This document shows positions 8,301 to 17,938 of a stretch of DNA of 64,000 nucleotides, piece after piece. The notes below the pieces were generated by a model. It ran no database searches, was not told the origin of the DNA, and saw only the letters and a list, made by a program, of their open reading frames with translations. The stretch is from the NCBI GenBank assembly GCA_022563855.1, contig JADFMN010000003.1, positions 248,001-312,000 of the forward strand, given 5' to 3'. This DNA is from Armatimonadota bacterium. Lineage in GTDB: Bacteria; Armatimonadota; Fimbriimonadia; Fimbriimonadales; Fimbriimonadaceae. Each line of letters begins with the position of its first letter. Positions within the stretch are counted from its first letter, which is position 1. A program made the position numbers and the translations under genes.

Positions 8301-9083
8301 ATGAGACGAATACTTTTAGTTTCGGTCGTAGCCGCCTTGGCCACTGCGTCACAGGCGTTTCCCCTTTTCCCGACGATCTTCGGGCACGATTTCAATTTTG
8401 GGGCGCTAAACTCGCAAGGCCCGGCCGAGTATGCAACCAACGGCGCAGCCCCCGATACGCTCATTTACACGCCGTCTAGCGTCGACACAGAGGTGACGGC
8501 GTACTGGCCGTCGTGGCCCTTGCCTCCCGTCTTCGAGGTTTTCAATGGAGCTGGCGTATTCGGCGGAGACTTTCTCCTGCAAGTGCAGTTTGACGCACAG
8601 GACGCGCCTTACGTCGGTCCTGGCGGCGTAATTGACGTCAGCTTGACAGGCACTGGTATGAACGGCCCGGGTGCGGCTGATTTGGTCATCTTGGGCGCGA
8701 TCCCCGGCATGGGGATTCCGTTCACGTCGCTTTGGGAGATCGACTTACGGGACGTTTCACTGTACGGCGTATCTGGCCATACATCTTATGTGCTCGAGGG
8801 CGCAGGTACGATCGTGGGCGGCTTCATTCCGCTGGAAGTGGCCCCGCATTTGTTGGGTGAGTCCGGCGTGATGCGCGGCAATTTGGATTTCATCGACGCT
8901 CCGGCTGGCTGGATGCCGTCGGAGTACGATCCATTGGACGACGTTGGAAGCTTCGGAATAGAAACGGCATACTCCGGCGAGACTGGATGGGGCGAGCCGG
9001 TGCCAGAGCCTGCTAGCATGATTGCCCTCGGACTCGGCGTTGCAGCGCTCGTCGCGCGTCGTCGAAGAAAGCGCGCAGCGTAA
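8301..9083 (+). CDS. PEP-CTERM sorting-domain protein
   Basis: The 260-residue protein has an N-terminal signal peptide (MRRILLVSVVAALATASQAF). At the C-terminus it has the tripartite PEP-CTERM signal: VPEPAS, a hydrophobic helix (MIALGLGVAALVA) and a basic tail RRRRKRAA. Such proteins are exported, processed by an exosortase and linked to the cell surface or exopolysaccharide. The central region is glycine- and proline-rich with no recognised domain. A GGAG motif lies seven bases before the ATG, so unlike many neighbours this gene has a ribosome-binding site. The 220 bases upstream hold only a short GGCCC/GGGCC hairpin near 8237-8251. No exosortase gene is in the window. Confidence 0.85.
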   Translation: MRRILLVSVVAALATASQAFPLFPTIFGHDFNFGALNSQGPAEYATNGAAPDTLIYTPSSVDTEVTAYWPSWPLPPVFEVFNGAGVFGGDFLLQVQFDAQDAPYVGPGGVIDVSLTGTGMNGPGAADLVILGAIPGMGIPFTSLWEIDLRDVSLYGVSGHTSYVLEGAGTIVGGFIPLEVAPHLLGESGVMRGNLDFIDAPAGWMPSEYDPLDDVGSFGIETAYSGETGWGEPVPEPASMIALGLGVAALVARRRRKRAA

Positions 9084-9109
9084 GCGATCAGCACTCCAGT
9101 TGGTTGTTT

Positions 9110-9140
9110 CTCGGGCTGCGAACGCAGCCCGAGTTTCGTT
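9110..9140 (+). terminator. Rho-independent terminator after the PEP-CTERM gene
   Basis: A perfect 11-bp stem (CTCGGGCTGCG / CGCAGCCCGAG) with a two-base AA loop is followed by TTTCGTT. It lies 27 bases after the stop codon. Confidence 0.88.
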
Positions 9141-9220
9141 GTATCACTTGCTAACCGAAGCTGGGCACGCCTCTAGTGGCTGGGAGGAAGCCGGCGCCGA
9201 TAAAGTAACCTGTTTCCGCG

Positions 9221-11566
9221 ATGCTTGCAGTCTTATTCGCCGCGCAGCTTCAGCAGGACATCAGCCTGTCGCCGGGGATGGTCATCACCCGATCCGCAAC
9301 CGTCATGCTGGCGGTCTACCTGTTCCCGAACGACAACACCGACGCAAGAAGCGGCACGATCACGATCAAGGGCGACAACATTACCGTCGACTTCAGGAAC
9401 GCAACGCTGCGAGGCACTCGGGACACGGTCGATCCCGATGAGCGCGCAGGCACCGGCGTCTTCATCGAGGGCAACAACGTCACGATCAAGAACCTGAACG
9501 TTCACGGGTACAAAGTCGGCCTTGCAGCGCGGGACAGCAAGAACCTGAAAATCATCGACTGCGACTTCAGCTACAACTGGAAACAGCGCCTGATGAGCAC
9601 GCCGGAGCGGGAGGACGGCAGCGACTGGATGAGCTACCACCACAACGAGGAGGACGAGTGGCTCCGCTACGGCGCGGCGATCTACCTGCGCGGCTGCGAC
9701 GATTTCGAGGTGCAGGGGTGCACTGCGCTCGGCGGGCAGAACGGGCTGATGATGACCGAGTGCAACGAGGGGCTGGTTTGGAACAGCAACTTTTCGTTCC
9801 TCAGCTCGATCGGCGTCGGCATGTACCGCTCTAGCAGAAACCGCATCATGCACAACAACATCGACTGGTGCGTGCGCGGCTACTCGCACGGCGTCTACAA
9901 CCGCGGCCAGGACTCAACTGGAATCCTGGTCTACGAGCAGTCGAACGACAACGTGTTCGCCTACAACTCCGTGACCCACGGCGGCGACGGGTTCTTCCTC
10001 TGGGCCGGGCAGACGACGATGGACACGGGCGAGGGCGGCTGCAACGACAACCTACTGTACGGCAACGATTTCAGCCACGCCGTGGCCAACGGCATCGAGG
10101 CGACGTTCAGCCGCAACAACTTCGTCAACAACCTCATCATGGAGTGCTGGCACGGCATCTGGGGTGGGTACTCGTGGGAGAGCAATGTGATCGGCAACAT
10201 CTTCCGGCACAACGCTGAGGGGATCGCCTGGGAGCACGGGCAGGACAACACGTTCGCGGAGAACATCTTCGACCGTGAAAGGATGGCGATCAACATCTGG
10301 CAGAAGGACAGCGAAAACCCGAACTGGGGCTACGCTGAGCAGCGTGACACAGCTAGCCGAGACAACAAATTCGAAAACAATTTCTTCTACGATGTTATCG
10401 GCCCTGTGTTCAGGATAAGTCGATCCGCGAACGTCTCGATATCAGGCAATGTACTGTTGATCGTCGGTCTTTTCATGAATCATGAAAAGGAGATTCCTGG
10501 CATGGCGATCAAAGGAAATGACATTTGGACTTCCGTCGATATGAAGCTTCCTGGAACGCTTGAAGATAACCTGTTCGAGGTTGATGAAAAGCACGCTCCC
10601 GTCGAGATCGCGATGCAATCGAGCGGAAACCTGAATCCTGAAATGGAATCGACCGGAAAAGATTACTTGATGCAGTTCGCATACACTGGCTGGGATCCGT
10701 ATGTCATCGAAACTCCGCCAATAATTTCACCGAAAGACAACGACTTCGCGGTTGCCCTCAGGCCGTACTATGTGAAGCCACTCGAAGGAGGGAAGCGCCC
10801 GTTCCTGAAGCCTGGCTCTGTCCGCGGGCGCAAGAACATCATCATCGACGAGTGGGGTCCATACGACTTCCGTTCGCCGAAGCTCGTGTGGCGCGGCAAA
10901 GACGAGGCTGGACGGCTAAAGTTCGACGTGCTCGGTCCGTTCGGAGCGTGGACGGTGAAGACTCTGCGCGGCGTGAAGTCGATCTCGACCGAAGCCGGTA
11001 ACGTCCCTGGCGAACTGACCGTGGAACTTGAGTCAGGCAAGGCTGCGGACATTCTGGTCGAGCTTGAATTCGTTGGCCTCGAAACGATCGACTACCGAGG
11101 CATCGTCACCGACAAGGGTCGCGCGGTCACATTCAAATACAGCGAGTTCTTCGCGCCGATCGACTGGACGGTGATGTGGTTCAACTACGACCTGAAGACG
11201 CAAGACCCGCGCGAGACCGACGACTGGAAAACCATCATCCTAGGCAAACCAGCGCGCGAGGAGAGCACCGACCGCCTCGCCTACGCCTGGGGCGGATCGC
11301 CGGGCGAGGGTGTGACCGGCAACGCGTTCCTGACCTTGGCCGAAGGTTCGTTCGAGATTCAGCCGGGCGATTACATCTTGGAGCTGACTAGCGACGACGG
11401 CGTGCGCGTTTTCGTCGACGGCAAGGTCGTCCACGAGGACTGGACATGGCACGGGCCAAAGAGCGCGCGCATCTCGCTCTCGCTCGGCGGAAAGCACACG
11501 ATCCGCATCGAACACTTCGAACTCGACGGTTACTCGACGCTGAAGTGCGAGTTGAAGCGGGGGTAG
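9221..11566 (+). CDS. Right-handed beta-helix protein with C-terminal PA14-like domain
   Basis: The 781-residue protein begins with a short hydrophobic leader (MLAVLFAAQLQQ). Residues about 30-480 form a parallel beta-helix, shown by recurrent Asn-rich rungs such as NNVTIKNLNVHG, NLKIIDCDFSYN and NSNFSFL, a pattern of NosD/pectate-lyase-like folds. The last ~110 residues resemble a PA14 domain (FLTLAEGSFEIQPGDYILEL, SDDGVRVFVDGK), often involved in carbohydrate binding. It is probably a secreted polysaccharide-binding or polysaccharide-cleaving protein, but no catalytic residues can be assigned. TAACCT ends nine bases before the ATG. After its stop come the tandem repeats at 11575-11804. Confidence 0.75.
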   Translation: MLAVLFAAQLQQDISLSPGMVITRSATVMLAVYLFPNDNTDARSGTITIKGDNITVDFRNATLRGTRDTVDPDERAGTGVFIEGNNVTIKNLNVHGYKVGLAARDSKNLKIIDCDFSYNWKQRLMSTPEREDGSDWMSYHHNEEDEWLRYGAAIYLRGCDDFEVQGCTALGGQNGLMMTECNEGLVWNSNFSFLSSIGVGMYRSSRNRIMHNNIDWCVRGYSHGVYNRGQDSTGILVYEQSNDNVFAYNSVTHGGDGFFLWAGQTTMDTGEGGCNDNLLYGNDFSHAVANGIEATFSRNNFVNNLIMECWHGIWGGYSWESNVIGNIFRHNAEGIAWEHGQDNTFAENIFDRERMAINIWQKDSENPNWGYAEQRDTASRDNKFENNFFYDVIGPVFRISRSANVSISGNVLLIVGLFMNHEKEIPGMAIKGNDIWTSVDMKLPGTLEDNLFEVDEKHAPVEIAMQSSGNLNPEMESTGKDYLMQFAYTGWDPYVIETPPIISPKDNDFAVALRPYYVKPLEGGKRPFLKPGSVRGRKNIIIDEWGPYDFRSPKLVWRGKDEAGRLKFDVLGPFGAWTVKTLRGVKSISTEAGNVPGELTVELESGKAADILVELEFVGLETIDYRGIVTDKGRAVTFKYSEFFAPIDWTVMWFNYDLKTQDPRETDDWKTIILGKPAREESTDRLAYAWGGSPGEGVTGNAFLTLAEGSFEIQPGDYILELTSDDGVRVFVDGKVVHEDWTWHGPKSARISLSLGGKHTIRIEHFELDGYSTLKCELKRG

Positions 11567-11574
11567 GAAGTTCT

Positions 11575-11632
11575 GGAGTTCGGAAGTTCGGGGGTTCGGG
11601 GGTTCGGATTGGTTCGGATTGGTTCGGGTTTG
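11575..11632. repeat. Degenerate GTTCGG tandem repeat
   Basis: The core GTTCGG recurs about seven times at 8-10-base spacing between the beta-helix gene stop and the heptamer array. Copies differ by short G runs or by GATTG insertions. Confidence 0.75.
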
Positions 11633-11636
11633 CCCC

Positions 11637-11804
11637 TCGGCCCTCGACCCTCGCACCTCAACCCTGAACCTTCGACCCTCGCACCTCGCACCTCGCACCT
11701 CGCACCTCGCACCTCGCACCTCGCACCTCAACCCTGAACCTTCGACCCTCGCACCTCGCACCTCGCACCTCGCACCTCGCACCTCGCACCTCGCACCTCG
11801 CACC
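11637..11804. repeat. 24-unit heptanucleotide tandem array (TCGCACC)
   Basis: The whole 168-base tract keeps a period of seven. After TCGGCCC and TCGACCC comes one TCGCACC. Then follows a 21-base block of three degenerate heptamers (TCAACCC, TGAACCT, TCGACCC), seven perfect TCGCACC units, the same 21-base block again, and eight perfect TCGCACC units. It fills the gap between two convergent genes. The period keeps the tract open in several frames, which creates spurious reading frames. Confidence 0.95.
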
Positions 11805-11811
11805 TCGCGAC

Positions 11812-12636
11812 TTACGTCTTCTTCACATACAACAGCTCGGTCAGCATGATCTGGATGTGGAATTCGCCGATCGCGATCTCGACCGAGCCGTCGGTCTTCG
11901 AGCGCGTGACGAGACCGGTTTCCAAATCGACGATCAGCGCGGTCGAAGCGTTCACGGTCATGACTCCCGAATTGTCGTCAGGTGGGAAGTGCAGATCAAC
12001 GTCCACAACGCCCTGTACCTCGATCGAGATCCGAGCGTGCGGCTTCTTGTTCACCGGCAGCAAATCGACAAGCGTAAACGTCGCCTCAAGGTCGCCGAAC
12101 GGCTGGAAAGCGTTGCCGGCTGGCGCGAAGATCATATCCAAATAGTCGCTCGCCGCAACGGTCTGCGTCCACTGGTGCCCAGTCGGAATCTTCCCCTCGG
12201 GCATGTGCCAGCCGAGGAATCCCAACGACATCATTCCGTTGAGCGTTCGACTTAGTAACGCCCCTAACGGCTGCAAGCCAGGCTGAGACACCTTGTGCTC
12301 GACAACGCCCGCGTTGCCGCGGTTGTCCATGTCAAACCAGACGTCGACCTGCCGCATTCCTTCAGCCGAGTTGTTCGTGCCGGCGTCGAGCCCTTCGTAC
12401 TCCTCCATTTTCATCTTTACGGGGATGCGCCCGTTCTCGGTCGCGCCGAACGTGAACGCCATCTGGCCGGACGCAACGCGTTCGTTGATGTCGTTCGGCG
12501 TGAACGTGGTCACGTTCAGCACGTGGCGGTACCGCACGGTCTCGTCTTCACGCAGCTTGAGCTTCAACTCGACGCTTGCCTGCGCAGGGTGGGGGGCTGA
12601 AAGGAGTGCAACGAGGATCGGGATGACTGTCAACAT
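11812..12636 (-). CDS. Secreted hypothetical protein
   Basis: This 274-residue protein has a clear signal peptide (MLTVIPILVALLSAPHPAQA). The mature part has alternating beta-strand-like segments and no motif I recognise. Phrases such as PEGKIPTGHQWTQTV and LETGLVTRSKTDGSVEI resemble secreted proteins of the DUF6263 kind, but that match is only an impression. TAGAGT ends nine bases before the ATG on this strand, consistent with a leaderless message. The 3' end lies beside the heptamer array. Confidence 0.62.
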   Translation of the reverse strand: MLTVIPILVALLSAPHPAQASVELKLKLREDETVRYRHVLNVTTFTPNDINERVASGQMAFTFGATENGRIPVKMKMEEYEGLDAGTNNSAEGMRQVDVWFDMDNRGNAGVVEHKVSQPGLQPLGALLSRTLNGMMSLGFLGWHMPEGKIPTGHQWTQTVAASDYLDMIFAPAGNAFQPFGDLEATFTLVDLLPVNKKPHARISIEVQGVVDVDLHFPPDDNSGVMTVNASTALIVDLETGLVTRSKTDGSVEIAIGEFHIQIMLTELLYVKKT

Positions 12637-12691
12637 GGCTCTTCAACTCTAGATTACAGCAAAACGCATGCTGAACGGCTAACATATCCGC

Positions 12692-13720
12692 ATGACCCGA
12701 AAAACCAAAATCTCTCGACGCGAGCTCCTGGCTGGTGCGGCAGCCGCTGGAGTCGCCACGGCAGGGCTACCCGCCATCGCCCGTGCCAGGCCAAGGTACG
12801 ACGGTTTCCTCGTCGTCAGCAGCGGCAACGGCATGCGCACGGTGGCTAAGGCGATGGAGCTGATGAAAGAGGGGGTCGATACGCTCGATGCGGCGGTGCA
12901 AGGCGTGAACATCGTCGAGCTCGACCCGAACGACATGAGCGTCGGCTACGGCGGACTGCCGAACGAACAGGGCGTCGTCGAACTGGATTCTTGCGTCATG
13001 CACGGCCCGACGTACAACGCCGGGGGGGTCGCCGCATTGCAGAACATCAAGACGCCGAGCAGCGTCGCGAAGCTCGTTATGGAGCGCACGGACCACTGCC
13101 TGCTCGTTGGGAAAGGCGCCCTGGAGTTCGCGAAGTTCCACGGTTTTGAGGAAGTAGACATGCTCACCGACGCCGCGCGCCAGAGATGGGTGCGGTGGAA
13201 GGAGGGACTGAGCGACATCGACGACTACATCGATCCCGATGAGAGCGAGTTCATCGGTGAGCGCGAGACGGGCACGATCACCTGCCTCTGCCTGAACGAC
13301 ATGGGCGACATCAGCGGCACGACGACCACCAGCGGTTTATCGTTCAAGATTCCGGGTCGCGTTGGCGACTCGCCGCTGATCGGTTGCGGCGTGTACGTCG
13401 ATAACGAAATCGGAGCGTGCGGGTCGACCGGGCGCGGGGAGGCGAACATCTTGATGAACGGATCGCGCATCGTGGTCGAGAACATGCGCCACGGAATGTC
13501 GCCGCAGGACGCGTGCATGGACGTGCTCAACCGAATCTGCGAGCAGACCAAGGAGCAGCGTCTGTTGAGCGAGCCGGGCGTGCCGAACTTCCAGTTGCAG
13601 TTCTACGCGCTGAACAAAGCTGGCGAGCACGCTGGAGGGTGCATCCACGGCAACACCGCTTACTCCGTGCACGATGGCACGAACAGCTTCCGCGGTCGGT
13701 GCCAAGGCGTGTTCGAGTAA
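12692..13720 (+). CDS. Glycosylasparaginase / isoaspartyl peptidase-type Ntn hydrolase, Tat-exported
   Basis: The 342-residue protein starts with a twin-arginine signal (SRRELLAG followed by a hydrophobic stretch ending AIARA). It matches N4-(beta-N-acetylglucosaminyl)-L-asparaginase. These enzymes are made as precursors that cut themselves before a threonine, which becomes the nucleophile. Here the candidate is Thr195 in ETGTITCL, followed by the family's GTTTTSGLSFKIPGRVGDSP and the oxyanion/product site GACGSTGRGE. Family members remove the glycan from N-linked glyco-asparagine. Export suggests it acts on external glycopeptides. TAACAT ends six bases before the ATG. Confidence 0.88.
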   Translation: MTRKTKISRRELLAGAAAAGVATAGLPAIARARPRYDGFLVVSSGNGMRTVAKAMELMKEGVDTLDAAVQGVNIVELDPNDMSVGYGGLPNEQGVVELDSCVMHGPTYNAGGVAALQNIKTPSSVAKLVMERTDHCLLVGKGALEFAKFHGFEEVDMLTDAARQRWVRWKEGLSDIDDYIDPDESEFIGERETGTITCLCLNDMGDISGTTTTSGLSFKIPGRVGDSPLIGCGVYVDNEIGACGSTGRGEANILMNGSRIVVENMRHGMSPQDACMDVLNRICEQTKEQRLLSEPGVPNFQLQFYALNKAGEHAGGCIHGNTAYSVHDGTNSFRGRCQGVFE

Positions 13721-13804
13721 ACCGTCGATGGCCTGAATACCTAGCCATTGCTGGGGCCGCTTGCAACCCGGCGCGACTTCCGGTGGTATTGTGGCAAAAG
13801 CCGT

Positions 13805-14431
13805 ATGGGCTTGTCCGACACCATCAAGCAGGCGTTCGATACTGAAGGGAGCACCATCACTCTTCAGGAGTTCCTCGTCCGTCTTGACGCCCATTCGTTT
13901 GGGGTGCTGCTCGTCGTCGTTTCGCTTCCTTCTCTCATTCCTGCGTTCCCTGGTTTCGCCACGCCGTTCGGTTTCTTGGCGGGCGCGTTGGCGATTCAGA
14001 TGCTGCGCGGTCGTGCTATTCCGTGGTTTCCGAAGAAGGTCTTGAACAGGCCGATGAAGCCGCTCAAACGGAACCGCATCATGAGGGGAGCGCTATGGGT
14101 GCTCAAGAAGATCGAGGTCATCGTGAAACCGCGCGGAGGAGAGCTGATGCAGTCGCGGCGATTTCAGCGGTTCTTGACGTACGTCGTGCTCGCCTGTGCG
14201 ATCTCGATGGCGATGCCAGTTCCGGGAACGAACTCGCTGCCGGCGCTCGGCATCATCCTGATCGGATTGGCGATGACCGAAGAGGACTCGGTAAGCGCGT
14301 ACTTCGGGGTCTTTTGGGCAGTGGTCGGAATTGGTGTCACAACAGCAGTGTTCATCCTCTTGACAAAGTACGGGTTTGCTGGAGCGGAGTCTGCATACGA
14401 GGCGATCAAGGATTGGCTCCTGCGCCGCTAA
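13805..14431 (+). CDS. ExoD family membrane protein
   Basis: The 208-residue product has the exopolysaccharide synthesis ExoD layout: an N-terminal helix (LQEFLVRLDAHSFG), hydrophobic segments around LPSLIPAFPGFATPFG, a cytoplasmic RGRAIPWFPKKVLNRP loop, and three further membrane segments after residue 115. ExoD proteins are linked to exopolysaccharide production and alkali tolerance in rhizobia; the mechanism is unknown. The open frame begins 19 codons earlier, but MGLSDTIKQAF is the natural N-terminus. Its stop overlaps that of the convergent ABC-F gene by four bases. Confidence 0.82.
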   Translation: MGLSDTIKQAFDTEGSTITLQEFLVRLDAHSFGVLLVVVSLPSLIPAFPGFATPFGFLAGALAIQMLRGRAIPWFPKKVLNRPMKPLKRNRIMRGALWVLKKIEVIVKPRGGELMQSRRFQRFLTYVVLACAISMAMPVPGTNSLPALGIILIGLAMTEEDSVSAYFGVFWAVVGIGVTTAVFILLTKYGFAGAESAYEAIKDWLLRR

Positions 14432-16314
14432 CCTTGCCTGGCGAGAAGCTGTTCTAGCGTTCTGGCACAGGTTTCCCACGCTTCGACCTTGCGCTCCAGA
14501 TCTAGCCGCGCCTCGCCGTGCGATTCTGTGAGTGCGACGAGGTTCGCGTCCGGCTCAGGCGCCGCGAGCTGCTGCTCGATTTGCCGAACAAGATCTTCGG
14601 CGCTTTCGACCTCCGCTTCGCAGGAGGCGATGTCCTTCTTCAACTGACGAATCCTCTTGGCCAGTTCGTGGGGCGTCTGCTGATTCGACGTCGCAACGAT
14701 CGTTGCAGCCGAGAGATTACGCTCGATCGGCCGTTCCGCAGCGCGAAACTCTTGGTACGTGCCGAGGAACTGACGGACGCCGTTCTCTCGAATGTGCAGG
14801 ATTCTTTCGACCAGCCGAGACAGGAGCCAGCGATCGTGGGAGACCAGCACGAGCGTTCCAGCGTACTGTCGCAGCACGTCTGAAAGCGCCTCTCGCGAAG
14901 CCATGTCCAAGTGGTTTGTCGGCTCGTCCAGCACGAGCAGGTTCGGTTGTAACTGGGTCAGACGCGCAAGCGCCAACTTGTTCTTCTCGCCTCCGCTCAG
15001 CGTCCTGATTTTACGGAAAACGTCGTCGCCGGTGATCAGGAACTGTCCGAGCAGATCGCGAGCTGCTCCAGCCTCCATCCCGCACTCGTAGCTGAGGAAT
15101 TGCAGCGGAGACTGCTCTTGGTCGAGCTCGACGGAGTCCTGCGAGAAGTATCCGATGTCGACGCTTGGCCCGATGCGCGTCGAACCAGCGAGCGGCTTTA
15201 TCTTCTTGAGCAAAGTCTTGATCAGCGTCGTCTTTCCTGATCCGTTGTCGCCGATCACGCCCCACCGCTCCTGCCACCGGACGGTCCAATTCACATCGCT
15301 GACGACGTGAGCGTCGCCGTAGCCGACGACGAGCGATTCACACGACAGAACAGTATCGCCGGAGCGCTTTGCCTGTCCAAATCCTCGCTTGCTGGTCCGC
15401 TCCCTTTCCGGTGCGCTCACTCTTTCTGCTACCAGCTTCTCCATCCTCTTGCGACGGCCTCTGGCTTGCGCCGTGCGCTGCGTGTTGATGAACCGGCGCA
15501 CGTATTCGTCGAGTTTCGCGATCTCTGCCCCTTGCCGCTTTGCCAGGAGCGATTGCCGCTCATCTCGCTCGTCTCTCAGCCGGATGTACTGGTCGAACCC
15601 GCCTGCGAACGATTCGATTCGGTGGCCGCGCAGCTCAAGGACTCGATCTGCCGTGGCTTGCAAGAACTCTCGGTCGTGGCTGACCATCAGCGCAGCGCCG
15701 CTGTACGACCGAATCCACTCTTCCAACCATTCGCTCGCCTGGATGTCCAAGTAGTTCGTCGGCTCGTCCATGATGAGAAGCTCCGGTCGCTCGAGCAGCA
15801 GCCGCGCCAGGGCCAGCCTCGTCCGCTCTCCGCCGCTCAGGTCGTCAGTGAGCTTGCCGAACTGCGTTTCATCAAACCCCATGCGGATTAGAACCGCGCG
15901 GACGTTGCGTTGTGAAGCGTACGCTTCGACGTCCTTATAGTGCTCCTGGATCAGCGCGTACTCGTCGAGCACCTCTGGCGTGGAAGCGTGCTCGAGCTGC
16001 GCCTCAAGCTCCTCCAGCTTTCGACGGACTTCGAGCTGGCTCGCGATGCCTGCCTCGACCTCCTCCAGAACGGTTCTGCCCGGCGTCACAGAGCTGTCCT
16101 GTCGCAAGTATCCGACGGTCGCTCCCGGCGAGAAGTTGACCGATCCGGCGTCGGGCTCCAGCTCTCCGATCAGGATCGACAGCAGCGTGGTCTTACCGGT
16201 GCCGTTGCGCCCGACCAGGGCGACCTTTTCCCGGCGACCAATCTTGAACGTCGCATCGTCTAGAACAAGGTCGGCGCCGTAGCTTTTTGAAAGGTGCGCG
16301 ACGGATAGGAGCAC
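14428..16314 (-). CDS. ABC-F family ATPase (translation factor type)
   Basis: The 628-residue soluble protein has two ABC ATPase domains. They carry Walker A motifs GRNGTGKTT and GDNGSGKTT, signatures LSGGERTRLALA and LSGGEKNKLALA, and DEPTN in both Walker B regions. A charged linker lies between the domains and a coiled-coil C-terminus spans about the last 90 residues. ABC-F proteins act on the ribosome rather than in transport. An ATG at 16341 is in frame, but the GTG at 16314 gives the typical N-terminus (LLSVAHLSKSYG). It also has TATCCT ending eight bases upstream, so I choose it as a leaderless start. Confidence 0.85.
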   Translation of the reverse strand: MLLSVAHLSKSYGADLVLDDATFKIGRREKVALVGRNGTGKTTLLSILIGELEPDAGSVNFSPGATVGYLRQDSSVTPGRTVLEEVEAGIASQLEVRRKLEELEAQLEHASTPEVLDEYALIQEHYKDVEAYASQRNVRAVLIRMGFDETQFGKLTDDLSGGERTRLALARLLLERPELLIMDEPTNYLDIQASEWLEEWIRSYSGAALMVSHDREFLQATADRVLELRGHRIESFAGGFDQYIRLRDERDERQSLLAKRQGAEIAKLDEYVRRFINTQRTAQARGRRKRMEKLVAERVSAPERERTSKRGFGQAKRSGDTVLSCESLVVGYGDAHVVSDVNWTVRWQERWGVIGDNGSGKTTLIKTLLKKIKPLAGSTRIGPSVDIGYFSQDSVELDQEQSPLQFLSYECGMEAGAARDLLGQFLITGDDVFRKIRTLSGGEKNKLALARLTQLQPNLLVLDEPTNHLDMASREALSDVLRQYAGTLVLVSHDRWLLSRLVERILHIRENGVRQFLGTYQEFRAAERPIERNLSAATIVATSNQQTPHELAKRIRQLKKDIASCEAEVESAEDLVRQIEQQLAAPEPDANLVALTESHGEARLDLERKVEAWETCARTLEQLLARQG

Positions 16315-16468
16315 GGTGCGCCAGGATACCGAAATACGCATGGATGGCCAGAGGCCGCCAGCCCAAAGGCCGACTGGATCTGCGCTTCAGTTGGCGATAG
16401 ATCGCCCAACCGAAATCGAACGACGAACTTAAGAACGGCTAGCCGTCCTGAGTTGTATACTTAAGGCA

Positions 16469-17938
16469 ATGGACCACCAGTCCAGGATTCGCCATCTTCT
16501 GAGGAGATTCGGGCTCGGAGCTACGCTGTCCGAGGTGCGCCATCTCTCCAAAATGGAGCTGTCAGAGGCGTTTGAGTACCTCCTGGACTACGATGAGGTC
16601 AGTGAGCCGTATCCGATCTCTCCGTGGGAGTTCTCGACGAATACGAACAACGATAAGATCAACTCTTCCGGCCGGCTGTTCTCGGATTGGTGGGCGTTGA
16701 AGATGGCGACGACGCGCCGTCCGCTGCAGGAGAAGATCGCGCTCTTTTGGCACGACCACTTCGCCGTCAGCGACATCAAGATCCAGGACGGACGGAAGAT
16801 GATCTCGTACCTTCAGATCTTGCGTCGCAACGCCACCGGTAACTTTCGGACGATGCTGAGGGAAATCAGCAAAGAGCCGGCGATGGTGCTCTTTCTGGAT
16901 TCGCACCGCAACGTCAAGGGTACGCCGAACGAGAACTTTGCGCGCGAGGTGATGGAGCTGTTCACGTTGGGCGAGGGCAACTACGAGGAGAGCGATGTGC
17001 TGGAGGCCGCCAGGGCGTTCACCGGATGGTCGTTCCGTGATACGCTGAACTACAGGGAGCGAGACCGGCTGAATGAGCAGATAAGAGCGAAGGTGAACAA
17101 CGGCGAATCGATTTTTGTTTTTCGCAACATCCCTGGCAGACACGATGTCGGCACGAAAACCATCTTTGGCAAAGAAGGGAACTTCACGGGTGACGACGTT
17201 CTGTCGATGCTGCTCGATCACCCTCAGACAGCTAGGTATATCTGTTACAAGCTGTGGGAGTGGTTCGCGTACCCCAACCCGGACGACGCGCTAGTAGAGC
17301 GACTCGCCAAGGTGTTTCGCGAGAGCGACTATGAGATCAAGCCGGTGTTGCGGGCGATTGCGTTCTCACCGGAGTTCTGGAGCAAAAAGGCTGTGAGGAC
17401 GAAGGTCAAGAGCCCGGTCGACTACACGATCGCGGCGATGCGCCAGTTCAACGCGAGTGCGGTGCTAGCAAAGCGCGACTCGGGCGAACTGGATCAGTTC
17501 ACGCCGATCGACGGCACCGTCCGGCGGTTTGCGTCGATCGTTAACAGAGAGATGCGCCGACAGGGCATGTCGCTGCTCAATCCGCCTTCGGTCGAAGGGT
17601 GGCACTGGAACGAGGAGTGGGTGACTAGCGAAACGATGACGCATCGCATCGATCTGTCGCGCCGCATCTTCGGCAACAGGCGGATCATCGAGCCGTTGAT
17701 CGAGTGGACGGCGCCGGAGCTAGCTGTCGAGCAGGGGGAGGGCGACCACGCGAAGCTCGTCGATCGCCTGTTGGAGCTGCTCGATGTCGAGGTCAGCCGC
17801 GAACAGCGATGGATACTGGTCGGCGCCGCGCGAAGGTACGGCGGCAACGGCGTTATTTATGACACGCGGAAGGCCGTACCGATGCTGCGCGATATGCTCA
17901 AGCTCGTGTTCGCGATGCCAGAGGCTCACATCTGCTAG
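16469..17938 (+). CDS. DUF1800 domain protein
   Basis: The 489-residue protein belongs to the DUF1800 family, abundant in Planctomycetes, Armatimonadota and relatives. Diagnostic blocks are HLLRRFGLGAT at the N-terminus, ALFWHDHFAV, and FAREVMELFTLGEGNY with AARAFTGW. A TATACT box ends seven bases before the ATG and there is no Shine-Dalgarno, so the transcript is probably leaderless. A perfect palindrome ACGGCTAGCCGT lies at 16436-16447, about 20 bases upstream of that box. Many DUF1800 genes sit beside a DUF1501 gene, but none is seen here. The function is unknown. The stop overlaps the convergent phosphoesterase stop (CTAG). Confidence 0.85.
   Translation: MDHQSRIRHLLRRFGLGATLSEVRHLSKMELSEAFEYLLDYDEVSEPYPISPWEFSTNTNNDKINSSGRLFSDWWALKMATTRRPLQEKIALFWHDHFAVSDIKIQDGRKMISYLQILRRNATGNFRTMLREISKEPAMVLFLDSHRNVKGTPNENFAREVMELFTLGEGNYEESDVLEAARAFTGWSFRDTLNYRERDRLNEQIRAKVNNGESIFVFRNIPGRHDVGTKTIFGKEGNFTGDDVLSMLLDHPQTARYICYKLWEWFAYPNPDDALVERLAKVFRESDYEIKPVLRAIAFSPEFWSKKAVRTKVKSPVDYTIAAMRQFNASAVLAKRDSGELDQFTPIDGTVRRFASIVNREMRRQGMSLLNPPSVEGWHWNEEWVTSETMTHRIDLSRRIFGNRRIIEPLIEWTAPELAVEQGEGDHAKLVDRLLELLDVEVSREQRWILVGAARRYGGNGVIYDTRKAVPMLRDMLKLVFAMPEAHIC

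Noticed and set aside
11637-11804. Possible CRISPR array
   Set aside because: Units are only seven bases with no unique spacers; the 21-base spacer is repeated and is itself made of degenerate heptamers.
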